64,000 nucleotides of DNA from the NCBI GenBank assembly GCA_907163375.1, contig CAJQUW010007109.1, forward strand, positions 62,001 to 126,000. The letters run 5' to 3'. The position numbers and the translations under genes were made by a program. This DNA is from Prostheceraeus crozeri. Its lineage: Eukaryota > Platyhelminthes > Polycladida > Euryleptidae. Shown piece after piece: positions 1-8,924 of the stretch (positions within the stretch are counted from its first letter, which is position 1; each line of letters opens with the position of its first letter). The notes under the pieces are model-generated. The model did no database searches and was not told the origin of the DNA. It saw only the letters and a list, made by a program, of their open reading frames with translations.

Positions 1-1407
1 GAAAAAGCATAAACTAGCCCTATTGTTACCTTATCTTCAGTAGCAGGTCATAGGTCTACTTTTTTCAAGGACCATTGTAATCAAAACTATGTAAATTTTG
101 CTAGTTAGGTAAATTCACGCCTAATTGTTTCATCTATTGCTGTTTAATTAAAAATCATAAGTAAAACAAGCGAAGTCTGTTACCCTCCCGGGACGAACAC
201 ACCAGATGCTTTTGTTAAATATTTGGCAAATACTTGACAACATTTTAGTAAACTTCTACTAAAATTTTATCAAATATTTATCTAACATAGCTGATGATTT
301 GCCAATTTTTAGCAAATAGCAAATTATTTGGTAAATTCTAATAAAATGTCTCAAATTTCTCTCTGATATTATCTTATACAACTCTTACGTGAATTCCCAA
401 CAAAAAACATTCTAAAACTGTTCAGAAAATGTCGTGAATTTGCTATAAAAACATTCCAAAAAATGTTATATATTCAAATGACAATACATGAGAATATTAT
501 GAAAATGTTATCTTAAAACATTTTTAGAATGTTTTCTAGACATGCCCCAATATTTTGCCACAACATATATCGTAGATGAACTGTAGTTTTATCAATAAAA
601 TGTGAGCATCCTGCGAATCCACTTAATGAGTCAAGATGAAACTAAGTTTAACGATGTGTAAATGGGTAAATCCAATTTAATCCACTACATTTGACAAAAA
701 TGTGTCTTTGATTTGTAAAATCCATATTTCTGAACCGATTTCAATAGTTTTTTCTTAATCGAACCGTAAAGATCTCATCTATTATGGCATGGTTTTTAAA
801 AAGTCACAAAGCCAAGACCTTCTTCACAAGTTGCCGTTTTTTGCCGAAAAAAGACCAAAAAAGGATGTCCAACTCTCAGTTCAACACGGATTTTCGATTA
901 GATACATTCAAATACACCCACTAATATTTATATCATCTGAAAGAAGAAGATCAGCTCTTTAAGACAGTCTAATTTTAAATATTGTAATCAATATTAATCA
1001 TTGAATTTTCACTGGGTTTCCATTGTCCAATGAAAAAAATGTCCTCTGACCGAGACGTTTTCTGTCCTCTGACCGAGGTACCTTTTCTCAAAGAATATTG
1101 ATTCTTCCATTAAACGTTTTGCACCAAACGAATCCTCTAGTGTGCTAGTTTATAAATCCGTAAAGAAAATTCAGTTTGATGCCGTTACAAGTGTGCAATA
1201 TTGATTTAAAAATATTTTTATCCATTTTTTCGACCAGAGAATTTGAATATTCCCAAAAATTTCATATGGATGCTGAAACCAGAAATTTTGTCAGGAATCG
1301 ATGAAATTTCACAGCATAGGAGGGATCCATGCTCTTAACATCTATGCAAAAGAAATTTTTCATTTATATCAATTAACCCTCTCAAAATCTCCAAAAGCCA
1401 CGAAAAT

Positions 1408-1447
1408 GTCCTCTGACCGAGACCCTAAAAAATCTCGGTCAGAGGAC
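1408..1447. repeat. Short perfect hairpin, GTCCTCTGACCGAGA type, copy 1
   Basis: GTCCTCTGACCGAGA is followed after a short AT-rich spacer by its exact reverse complement, TCTCGGTCAGAGGAC, giving a 15-bp stem. Single arms of the same word occur at 1041-1056 and 1063-1078, and degenerate arms near 1465-1498 and 1673-1688. Confidence 0.75.
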
Positions 1448-1623
1448 AACGTTGAAATTGAAGATCTCGGTCAGAGTACAAGGGTCTCGGTCTAAAGACA
1501 TGATAATGTATGCAATTACATTTAGATCACTTCGTTTTACGCGTTCAAGTATTCGTCCAAAGTTCCAGCAGTCTCATGAACCGAAATGCACAACCCGAAG
1601 AGTTTCCTGTTCGACATCAATTT

Positions 1624-1662
1624 GTCCTATGACCGAGACCTTAAAAATCTCGGTCAGAGGAC
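1624..1662. repeat. Short hairpin, GTCCTCTGACCGAGA type, copy 2
   Basis: This is a second stem-loop of the same sequence family about 215 bp downstream of copy 1, with one mismatch in the left arm and a near-identical AT-rich loop. Its recurrence in both orientations suggests a small inverted-repeat element family. Confidence 0.7.
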
Positions 1663-2475
1663 AAGGTGGGTCACGGTCAATGGACATCACCCGAGAAAAA
1701 AAACTTATCAACTTTACCAAATATTTGGTATTTACTTGGAAAATTTATAAGATTTGAATAGTTTAACAAACGTTTTGGAAATTTAACAAATTTAGGAAAT
1801 GTGTAACAATTGCCTAACAAATATTTACTACATTTTGTATGTAAGTCGATATTAACGAATTTTGCGAAATTTAGAAAACGTTTATCAAATGCCTGTAATA
1901 TTTGTTTGGTTATCCAAACAAATGATTTTTTGCATTTACTAAGTTAGATGAAAGAAAAATCTTGCAATAGGTAGGATCCGCTTATGAGTAACTGTCGTAA
2001 AAGGCGGTTTTAATTGCATGGTGATTTCAATGTGCGGTAACTTCACCCGTACAATTTTTTTGAACTCATGCATATCACAAGGGTGATCATCAGCTCTCAT
2101 AAACTCTGATTACAATCATCTCTCAATAAAATAGAAATGCAACGTCACAGCAATGCAACCCAATAATAAAGTCTGTACTATATCACAGTTTTGCGTCGTT
2201 GATAACTGGCTGATTTTTTTGCCATCAAACTTAATTAAATGATTGAATAATGGAATAATTGTCAGGAAACTGTTGATATTTTTCTATGATAGCACCAACA
2301 ATTTCTTTCAAATCTTAAAGAGAGTGCATTATGTCATTTCCATGGATATCGACATATGAAACATGTGGGCCTGAAGTGTGCATGTCTACTATTATTTCGA
2401 GTATTTTATATATGCCTATTTATATTTCATGAAATGGTGTGTATAAAATAAATATTCAGGTGACTTCATCACTAC

Positions 2476-2510
2476 TCTCTCTCTCTCTCTTTCTCACTCA
2501 CTCACTCGTT
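2476..2510. repeat. CT-rich microsatellite
   Basis: A run of CT dinucleotides passes into CACT repeats. It is ordinary simple-sequence DNA. Confidence 0.85.
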
Positions 2511-2859
2511 CCCCTTTTCTTCTTCTACTCATTTTTCATCATCTTTCACATTCACTACATGTACACTGTAGCTACAATAGCAACAACATCAGTCATATAT
2601 TTTCATTATTAAGGGAGCCTAAGCAGTTCTATCGGCACACATTTTGCTTCTCAAATTAAAGCATTTATTGAAGTTTCTAAGTTCCATACCATGCCCATCA
2701 GCAAGTCGACTTTGATCAGTTTGCTCGTGTGTTCGCTAAATTACTTAGCTAGTGATATTAAATCAGTATGCAACTGAACAACCAAACAATTACATAAGCA
2801 TCTCGCTCAGTCTGCGTAATCATATCTCGCTTCTATAACTTTCCGTCACTATATTAAGG

Positions 2860-3345
2860 AAATTCGCCACGCGCACGCAGCTGAGGAAGTTCGTTCACAT
2901 TGTTGGCAGCCTGGTCGTGGCCGCATTCGGGAGCCATGAGCGGTCAATAATATTCTCTAGCTGCGCTGTGACTCAGCGTCCCTGCTTAATAATTATTATC
3001 CGCACATCACGTGGAACAGAAAGCTGCGCAAGGCGCAATAGCTTGTGCACTCTTCACTCTCGTGTCGAACGCGTGTTTACGTTAATTGCTTAATATTACA
3101 AAAGTCAGCGCATCAAGAGGATATTTCTACTTACACACCTTTATTTATTCATCGTCGGTTTCTGATCGTCTACGTTTTTTCATCATCTTGCTTAGCTATC
3201 ATGCACAACATGGAGCACAATTCGAAAATGAACACTCGCATGTAGTCAGTGAGGTCTTCCAGTCAATGAAGCCATCAAGTCCCTTTGATTTTTGCATCAG
3301 AATTAAAAATGCAGCTCTTGGATCAAACTACAGAAAAATGGTAAG
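2860..3345 (+). other. GC-richer block, possible host promoter or first exon
   Basis: Base composition rises sharply against the flanks. There is a TGACTCAG (AP-1-like) word near 2969. A reading frame at about 3086-3340 ends at an ATG|GTAAGC donor-like site at 3340. I recognise no protein domain. It could be a non-coding first exon of a host gene, or chance. Confidence 0.2.
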
Positions 3346-3653
3346 CTTCTAAATGTTTCTGAATTTATTTTGTCAACTTAGTTTCAGCATTTAACTGCAA
3401 GTCTAGGTACATGTATTTGGAAATCCCGAAAACAAAATCAAAGGAGAGATTTGGTCATGGATTTGGGTTTATTGACCATGAACACGTAGAGACATTTCTA
3501 TTACTGACTACTGCTATATCTGCTCTTAATTTTACAAATACTAAAGAGCTACTAGCGTCATACTTAATTTACTGATAACAAAATATCTCAATTCCTCTTA
3601 GTTCCTCATAGCAGACATATCACATTTTAGGAGTCCTACCAATACTTTGAATT

Positions 3654-3779
3654 CATTTGTGTAATCAAAAACCCAAGTAAAGCGATGTGTTTCTTGATAG
3701 CTATAATATTTATTTATATATAAATATTATAGCTATCAAGAAACACATCGTTTTACTTGGGTTTTCCATCACACAAATG
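3654..3779. repeat. Near-perfect ~125-bp palindrome
   Basis: The left arm starting at 3654 and the right arm ending at 3779 are reverse complements over about 58 bp each, with only a few mismatches and almost no spacer around TTTATATA at 3713-3720. It would extrude as a long cruciform or form a long RNA hairpin. It may be a foldback MITE; I see no clear target duplication. Confidence 0.85.
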
Positions 3780-4894
3780 ATGTCACATACCCAAGGCTTA
3801 TTCACTTTGAATTTAATATGAGAATGTGCATGTATATCAGTTTTCACGACGACGTTTCTCGTTGAAAAATCGACCAAAAGTTGATTGTGTCGTCAAAAGA
3901 ATCATAATCAAATTGGAATATGTTGAAATGGTAATATATTGTTTTCAAATTCGTAGTTTCTGATTGCTTACATTGAAAATAGCACAAACATCTGGTTATG
4001 TTGAGACAAAATAGTTGCATGCTAAAAACCTTAGAAACTATGAGCACGAAAGAACTTAATTAGCGCATTAAAACCATTTTAATTTAGCACTTCAATATTT
4101 AGATATGTAGTATACTTGTGCAATAGTATCAATATTTGGATGACAAATAATTGAAAAAATTTTTGAAACAGTCAAACATGCTATAAGTCATAAAGTTCTA
4201 TTTCAGGACTGCAAAAATTTTAGATGGAGAATGTTTTTATCAATGCGGACAAACTATTGAGTTATTCGATATCTGCTTAAGTTATGCAATTTAATCTATT
4301 TTCTGAAAGATGGATCCATCAAGGAAGCTTGTTTAAATAGGTCACTATTTCCATTTTATATATGTTGAATTGAAAACCTGTAGCTACCGCCTATGATATT
4401 CAATTAATTTTTTCAGAACTGCCACATTTTAGAAAATGGTATCAATTTGACATTTCGAGTAGTTTAAGAAAAATGATAAGCACACAAAAGGCATAGATGC
4501 TACACGACGGACTGCACGTTGTAGGCTACATGCACACTGTAAAAGATCAGTCATGCGTTGCAGTCCAACAATAGGTTTAGTTTTGCAAAATCAATAATTT
4601 TTCATGCTTTACGATAAATATAAAACAATCAAATTACAAACTCATTGCTACTCTTTTATTCAATTTGTGTTTACTTATTACAAAAGTAGTAAGTAAAACT
4701 CCATTTCTGGATAGCGCAAGATGGCCGCCGTCCCTGACGTCCCCCCCTCCTGTCCGCCGAGTCGGTCGTGGTGTGCCGCCGTGTTGCTTCGAGTCTGACG
4801 TCCCCACCCCCTCTGACCGGCCGTCGTAGCGCGAGGTGATGTGCTCTCCAGGTTGGCGTGGTGTGCCGGCCAGGTTGGGAGGGTGGACTGTCGT
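3780..4894. other. Intergenic, no gene seen
   Basis: AT-rich DNA without a convincing frame. From about 4700 to 4894 it turns GC-rich with C-runs (word GACGTCCCC twice, CTCTGACCGGCC once) and leads into the tandem repeat. I see no known element there. Confidence 0.5.
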
Positions 4895-5597
4895 AGCTCA
4901 CCTGAAAAAATCCTAAGTGTCAGAGTGGCTTTGTATGGGTAAAATTTTGAAAATTTTCCAAAGTGTGGCATTTCGACCTGGGACCTTCACCAAAACATTT
5001 TTCATCAAATTTCACTGACCCCCCCCCCCCCCGACAGCGATCTTCTAACTTTGGTTCTAGTGGACGGATTTTGTCTTACAGGTACTCGTTTGAAAGAGGA
5101 GAAAAAACTGCTCGGTGACATTTTTTGTTGCGAGTCAATCGGACCAGCCGTTCAAAAGTTAGAGCTGTTACAAGATTTTAGGTCGGAGCTCACCTGAAAA
5201 AATCCTAAGTGTCAGAGTGGCTTTGTATGGTCAAAATTTTGAAAATTTTCTAAAGTGTGGCATTTCGACCTGGGACCTTTACCAAAACATTTTTCATCAA
5301 ATTTCACCGACCCCCCCCCCGACAGCGATCTTCTAACTTTGGTTCTGGTGGACGGATTTTGTCTTACAGCTACTCGTTTGAAAGAGGAGAAAAACCTGCT
5401 TGACGACATTTTTGCCGCGAGTCAATCGGACCAGCCGTTCAAAAGTTAGAGCTGTTACAAGATTTTAGGTCGGAGCTCACCTGAAAAAATCCTAAGTGTC
5501 AGAGTGACTTTGTATGGACAAAATTTTGAAAATTTTCCAAGGTGTGGCATTTCGACCGGGGACCTTCACCAAAACATTTTTCATCAAATTTCTCCGA
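4895..5597. repeat. Tandem repeat, ~290-bp unit, about 2.4 copies
   Basis: Units begin at 4895, 5187 and 5474, each with AGCTCACCTGAAAAAATCC. Units 1 and 2 are nearly identical through to AAGATTTTAGGTCGG and include a C-run (longer in unit 1) before GACAGCGATCTTC. Unit 3 stops after about 125 bp, where the inverted copy begins. Confidence 0.9.
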
Positions 5598-5725
5598 ACG
5601 AGGGGTCAGTGAAATTTGATGAAAAATGTTTTGGTAAAGGTCCCAGGTCGAAATTCGGAAGTTTTAAATTTTTCAAAATTTTCACCACACTGGAGCTCTC
5701 ACACTTAGGAATTTTTTCACTTGTG
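5535..5725. repeat. Foldback end of the ~290-bp repeat
   Basis: The third repeat unit is followed from about 5600 by its reverse complement: the words CATTTTTCATCAAATTT and AAATTTGATGAAAAATG face each other, and CCTAAGTGT is mirrored by ACACTTAGG near 5700. The result is a long hairpin. It looks like the end of a foldback-type DNA element. Confidence 0.85.
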
Positions 5726-5890
5726 GCATGTTACATGGACATGTGCTGACGGACCAACTTCCCGTGGTCATATGAGAATGGTTGAGGTGTCATATGATAG
5801 AGAATGATGAGACGAATCGTTTGCAACAAACCGCATGTCGCTACGATGAATACTTTCGGAGATAGAGCCATTTTAAGTTTTCTTCCGAGC

Positions 5891-5900
5891 ATATATAAAC
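5891..5900 (+). promoter_or_regulatory. TATA box of the left-arm gene 6523
   Basis: ATATATAAAC lies in a less AT-rich setting. About 30 bp downstream is a plausible start, then a GAG|GTAAGC donor at 5941. It would drive the transcript carrying the 6523 frame. Confidence 0.5.
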
Positions 5901-5940
5901 CCCCGACAACGTAAGTCTGATCACTTCATCGAAAGACGAG

Positions 5941-6504
5941 GTAAGCGACGGTCGTCGCTCTGAGCTCCCGATATCGGGTGTTTCAAAGGACTCTATCTTT
6001 TGAAGTAGGCAAGCTATCTTCTTACTTCAAAGTTTGTGTGATAGAGTTTGATAGTGTCTTTACTACTGATAACATTTATTAAAAGTAGTATGAGTAGTAA
6101 AATGCGGAATTTTTTTTAAATTCTTAATTTTCAGTTTTTTCAAAGTTTTAACATGTGGACTAAGGTTTTCAAGTATGCTGAGTTCAAATCTGCTATCAGA
6201 TTTGAAATTTAACTAAGTCTAAGGCAGCTTTGAGGGGTTAGATCCCAGCTACTGATCACTACCTTTGACTCGGCGTTTCTGTTACCACTTCGGGGCAGTG
6301 ACAATGATGTCTTCAGCTGTAAATAGCGGGTATCGGGGAAGATCTCTCACTTCCCTAGTGATCAGTACAAGGCCTTCGGGCTGTCGACGGGATCGAGTGC
6401 CACTCACTACACTCAAATCTATCATTCCTCACTAAGTGTAATGCTTTAGGAATATGACTGTACTACATGATTCCAAACTTATACAAATTTCATTATCTTA
6501 CAGT
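5941..6504 (+). other. Candidate 5'-leader intron
   Basis: A donor-like GTAAGC at 5941 and an acceptor-like TTATCTTACAG ending at 6504 frame a 564-bp interval between the TATA box at 5891 and the ATG at 6523. The interval has no reading frame but holds the structured block at 6183-6383. The splice signals are read by eye only. Confidence 0.4.
6183..6383 (+). ncRNA. Structured RNA-like block in the candidate intron
   Basis: Several strong stems follow one another. A 10-bp perfect hairpin TTCAAATCTG-CTAT-CAGATTTGAA lies at 6183-6206. TACTGATCACTA (6250-6261) pairs with TAGTGATCAGTA (6356-6367) over 12 bp. Inside that, GGGAAG pairs with CTTCCC near 6336-6354, and a GCC-TTCG-GGC tetraloop hairpin follows near 6373-6382. 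The CTG-CTAT-CAG hairpin and the TTCG hairpin recur in the three 143-bp repeats at 7777, 8253 and 8784. Transcription and folding are inferred. Confidence 0.45.
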
Positions 6505-6522
6505 TAACAAGAAATCTCAGGC

Positions 6523-7017
6523 ATGGCAAACGATAAGAATCGTAAATTTCATATCAAAATGTGTGTGTGCGGTCGAATAAATCGCAGTGCGGACGCCAAG
6601 GCGAATGTGAAGAAGGCGGGCACTGACCACATGATTGTCCTGAATAGGGTTGCGTGTGTAAAGTGTAGAGTGTTGAAGGGTGATGAGGGTGAGGCGCGTT
6701 TTTACAGAGTGCATGCTGACTGTAGTGGAGGTTTGGTGAATGACTTGCGATTCACGCAGTTGATTGTTGAAGAGAGGGAGCGAATGTTGGCGATAGAGCG
6801 AGACGGCAAGGTGGAGAATGTTGTTGAGAATGATGAGTTGGCGAGAGCAGTTGCTTCGTTGGAGGCTGAGATTGTGCGAAAGAGAGTGCTTGAGAGTGAT
6901 GATGAGGATGATGTGAATTTAGATAGGGAGCGTGTGAGGAAGTTGAGCTCTTCGTCGTCGGAGGTGTCAAACATTGTCATCACCGACCCCCGCAGAGCTC
7001 ATCTTCCCCAAAAGTGA
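6523..7017 (+). CDS. Cys-containing, acidic, helical protein of the Polinton 1 left arm
   Basis: The frame begins at an ATG shortly after a candidate splice acceptor. Residues 10-70 carry paired cysteines (CVCG, CVKC) and a later HADC, which could bind zinc. Residues 80-150 are charged and helical, rich in Glu and Arg, with an acidic patch ESDDEDD followed by a serine run. I recognise no family. The third codon positions favour G, unlike the AT-rich core genes. It overlaps the next frame by a few bases, and the two together form one unit behind the TATA box at 5891. Assignment to Polinton 1 rests on position and on the 3' repeat shared with the next small genes. Confidence 0.5.
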   Translation: MANDKNRKFHIKMCVCGRINRSADAKANVKKAGTDHMIVLNRVACVKCRVLKGDEGEARFYRVHADCSGGLVNDLRFTQLIVEERERMLAIERDGKVENVVENDELARAVASLEAEIVRKRVLESDDEDDVNLDRERVRKLSSSSSEVSNIVITDPRRAHLPQK

Positions 7018-7679
7018 AGAGTGGTGGGATTCGTAAGCAGTCAGCGAGGTGGTTGAAGGATGAAGAGAAGAAGCATGTATCGCAGCAGATGGCGCATGAT
7101 TTGTTGGTGAATAAGTATGAGAGTTTGAAGAAGGTGAAAGTTGAAGTCGTGAAGGAGTTGGATGAGTTGAAAAAGAAGGAACTGAAGTCGAAGGAGGTAG
7201 CGGATGAGAATATTCGAATGAGGCGTAGTGTGACTGATTTGAAGAATAAGACGCGAGAGTTGGAAGAGAAGAATGATAACTGTGAGAAGAGGGCGAGTGC
7301 TGCGGAGAGAAGAATGAGAGATGCAGAAACGAAGTTTGAGGAGATGATGAAGGAGATGAGTGTGTTGAGAGCGAGGAATGTTGAGTTGGAGAGCACTGTG
7401 GCTCGGCGGGGTGATGAGAGGCCGGCGTTTGAGAAGTTGGAGCGCATGAGGGATGAGTGGAATCGTGTGAATGAGGATAGGTTGTTTGAGTTTCACATCC
7501 CTATTCGGGATAATCATTTGGACGGTGAAGTACTACTCGTCAACCAAAGTCTGAACGAGTCAATAATTTGTTATAATGGCCATGCAACCAAAAAATGTCT
7601 CCATGCCACCCTGAGAATGCGCGGCCATCTGCACAAATTCTCTGTCAGAAAGCGCGCGAGACTACCTAACGATGGCTAA
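7014..7679 (+). CDS. Coiled-coil protein of the Polinton 1 left arm
   Basis: This continuation-like frame has no ATG at its visible start. From about residue 10 to 150 it is a nearly unbroken coiled coil (repeating Leu/Val with Lys, Glu, Asp: KKVKVEVVKELDELKKKELK and similar), then changes to a non-coiled tail with DNHLDGEVLLVNQSL and a basic end. No domain is recognisable. It is followed by a candidate 60-bp intron (7684-7743) and by the first 143-bp structured repeat. It could be a structural or scaffolding protein; the function is unknown. Confidence 0.45.
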   Translation: MKSGGIRKQSARWLKDEEKKHVSQQMAHDLLVNKYESLKKVKVEVVKELDELKKKELKSKEVADENIRMRRSVTDLKNKTRELEEKNDNCEKRASAAERRMRDAETKFEEMMKEMSVLRARNVELESTVARRGDERPAFEKLERMRDEWNRVNEDRLFEFHIPIRDNHLDGEVLLVNQSLNESIICYNGHATKKCLHATLRMRGHLHKFSVRKRARLPNDG

Positions 7680-7683
7680 CTTG

Positions 7684-7743
7684 GTAAGTGAAAAGTAAAT
7701 AAGATAGTATATCCTATTCTAATACATATCATTTTCATTGCAG
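7684..7743 (+). other. Candidate 60-bp spliceosomal intron
   Basis: Donor G|GTAAGTG at 7684 and acceptor TTTTCATTGCAG ending at 7743 are close to animal consensus. The interval lies just after the coiled-coil frame and just before the first structured 3' repeat. Confidence 0.45.
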
Positions 7744-7776
7744 ATCTTTGCCCGCCTTCACCACCCCATCACGACA

Positions 7777-7919
7777 CTCCCGAGAACGAACCATCGGCTC
7801 TCTTAAGGGCCACCTAGGGGCAAGACATGATAGAACCTCCACGCGGTTTGCCCTGGGCAGTCTTCGGACTGGCGAATACTATCATTAAGTTGAATCTGCT
7901 ATCAGTCAACTTGAACGTT
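7777..7919 (+). repeat. 143-bp structured 3' module, copy 1
   Basis: This is the first of three near-identical units. In order it carries a histone-type stem-loop (7796-7811, GGCTCT-CTTA-AGGGCC followed by ACC); a short purine-rich stretch GGGGCAAGACATGATAG where histone genes have the U7-binding element; a stem formed by AACC and GGTT with flanking GGCA and TGCC; a C(TTCG)G tetraloop hairpin at 7858-7871; and AAGTTGA..CTG-CTAT-CAG..TCAACTT at 7887-7912. It lies between the coiled-coil gene and the promoter of the next gene. Confidence 0.85.
7796..7811 (+). terminator. Histone-mRNA-like 3' stem-loop, copy 1
   Basis: GGCTCTCTTAAGGGCC forms a 6-bp stem with a 4-nt loop and is followed by ACC. 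From memory of the metazoan histone consensus (GGYYYTTYTNARRRCCA), all positions fit except the first loop base, which is C instead of T. A CAAGA word lies a few bases downstream, as in histone downstream elements. The role in 3'-end formation is inferred. Confidence 0.5.
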
Positions 7920-7936
7920 GCGTCGCGTTAGAGGGG

Positions 7937-7944
7937 TATATAAA
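7937..7944 (+). promoter_or_regulatory. TATA box of the 7976 gene
   Basis: TATATAAA in GGGGTATATAAACC lies 32 bp upstream of the ATG at 7976, so the 5' leader would be only a few bases long. Confidence 0.6.
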
Positions 7945-7975
7945 CCACTGCCTCTCATTTCATTTCATTTCAATC

Positions 7976-8182
7976 ATGCAGACGCCGAACAGTCAAGTCA
8001 GCTCTCCTCGCGGACCGCAGTTAAGGCCGCGAAATTTATTTGAGGAATTTGTCAGGCTAGAGGAGCAAGACAGAGTCCACAATAATCTTGCTCGGATTGG
8101 CAATCCGATGACAGCAACTGTTGTCAATCCAACGGAATGGCGCTACATTCCACTTTTTAGCCACGTGCCAATTAGCGTGTAA
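7976..8182 (+). CDS. Small left-arm protein of 68 residues
   Basis: A short ATG frame lies directly behind a TATA box. It starts MQTPNSQVSSPRGPQLRPR, with a basic Ser/Pro-rich head, then a charged helix (LFEEFVRLEEQ) and a hydrophobic end. It matches no family I know. The TPNSQ-type start resembles a phrase in the product of the 9728-10174 gene, and the gene shares its architecture (TATA, tiny intronless frame, structured 143-bp 3' repeat) with the 8509 gene. An early or regulatory gene of Polinton 1 is plausible but unproven. Confidence 0.5.
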   Translation: MQTPNSQVSSPRGPQLRPRNLFEEFVRLEEQDRVHNNLARIGNPMTATVVNPTEWRYIPLFSHVPISV

Positions 8183-8252
8183 GTCGACACTTCCACCAAA
8201 GAGAGAGTCTTTGACTCTCTCAGCAGAATTGGTAGGGTGTAAGATGACGTTA

Positions 8253-8395
8253 CTCCCGAGAACGAACCACCGGCTCTCTTAAGGGCCACCATGGGGCAAG
8301 ATTTGATAGAACCTCCTCGCGGTTTGCCCTGGGCAGTCTTCAGACTGGCGAATACTATCATTAAGTTGAATCTGCTATCAGTCAACTTGAACGTT
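8253..8395 (+). repeat. 143-bp structured 3' module, copy 2
   Basis: Nearly identical to copy 1. The stem-loop GGCTCT-CTTA-AGGGCC is at 8272-8287. The few changes fall mostly in single-stranded parts, and the tetraloop hairpin reads CAGTC-TTCA-GACTG instead of TTCG. It follows the 7976 gene by about 70 bp. Confidence 0.85.
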
Positions 8396-8460
8396 ATGCA
8401 GTCGATTGCCATCCCTGAAGCATTCTGATTCGCTGTTGAGCAATTCATTGTTGAAAACTC

Positions 8461-8468
8461 TATATAAG
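8461..8468 (+). promoter_or_regulatory. TATA box of the 8509 gene
   Basis: TATATAAG lies 41 bp upstream of the ATG. Further upstream, GCAGTCGATTGCCATCCCTG near 8399 recurs, slightly changed, in both units of the 206-bp tandem repeat at 9266-9680, so it may be a shared upstream element. Confidence 0.6.
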
Positions 8469-8508
8469 CCAGAAGATTGTAGCGCTTCTCATTCAATTTT
8501 AAGTCACG

Positions 8509-8766
8509 ATGGAAGCAACGTCTCCTGCCAACAGCATTCCCGTCTTCATCGATGAAGACAACGCCATTCCCGAGTTCATCATCCTCGACGAGTGGGATGA
8601 AGAGGATGAGAAGAAGGGGATGATTAAGAAGATCATTTGGACGGATGAGGTATGGACTCCGAATACCACCCGCATCCGAAAGGTGCCAGATGCACCAGCA
8701 CGACCTAGGTGGTATAGGGTCTATGAGAACCTAACCGTCATACCCATTGACTATTCCAGCCAATAG
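8509..8766 (+). CDS. Small acidic left-arm protein of 85 residues
   Basis: An ATG frame behind a TATA box with a short leader. It is strongly acidic in the middle (DEWDEEDEKK), has several tryptophans (TDEVWTP, RPRWYRV) and no recognised domain. The gene ends 17 bp before the third 143-bp structured module. Acidic Trp-containing small proteins of this kind also occur at 9728-10174 on the other strand, suggesting a local family of accessory proteins. Function unknown. Confidence 0.5.
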   Translation: MEATSPANSIPVFIDEDNAIPEFIILDEWDEEDEKKGMIKKIIWTDEVWTPNTTRIRKVPDAPARPRWYRVYENLTVIPIDYSSQ

Positions 8767-8783
8767 TCAACTTAAATTCACAC

Positions 8784-8924
8784 CCCGAGAACGAACCATC
8801 GGCTCTCTTAAGGGCCACCATGGGGCAAGACATGATAGAACCTCCACGCGGTTTGCCCTGGGCAGTCTTCGGACTGGCGAATACTATCATTAAGTTGAAT
8901 CTGCTATCAGTCAACTTGAACGTT
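8784..8924 (+). repeat. 143-bp structured 3' module, copy 3
   Basis: Closest to copy 1, with the stem-loop at 8801-8816, the TTCG tetraloop hairpin and the CTG-CTAT-CAG hairpin all kept. It begins just after the stop of the 8509 gene. Confidence 0.85.

Larger units (their letters stand above)
1..2859. other. AT-rich intergenic DNA, no gene seen
   Basis: No reading frame here looks like a protein on either strand; the few short frames have no recognisable domain. The DNA is AT-rich. Words like AAATATTTGG and TTTGGTAAATTT recur near 215-345 and 1703-1880, which may be the worn flanks of an old non-coding element around the hairpins listed next. A CT-rich microsatellite lies at about 2476-2510. 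Confidence 0.5.

Noticed and set aside
4895-5725. Left terminal inverted repeat of Polinton 1
   Set aside because: It starts with AG as expected, but no reverse-complement partner was seen near 30 kb or beyond.
5800-5840. Hammerhead ribozyme core (GATGAGACGAA)
   Set aside because: No stem II between the core parts and no matching arms.
6702-7517. Long frames opposite the coiled-coil gene
   Set aside because: Shadows of the biased codon use on the other strand; Ser/Leu/His-rich without domain features.
7777-8924. The 143-bp repeats as tRNA-derived SINEs or snRNA genes
   Set aside because: No A or B box, no tail, no target duplications, and no match I can recognise to U1-U7 sequences.
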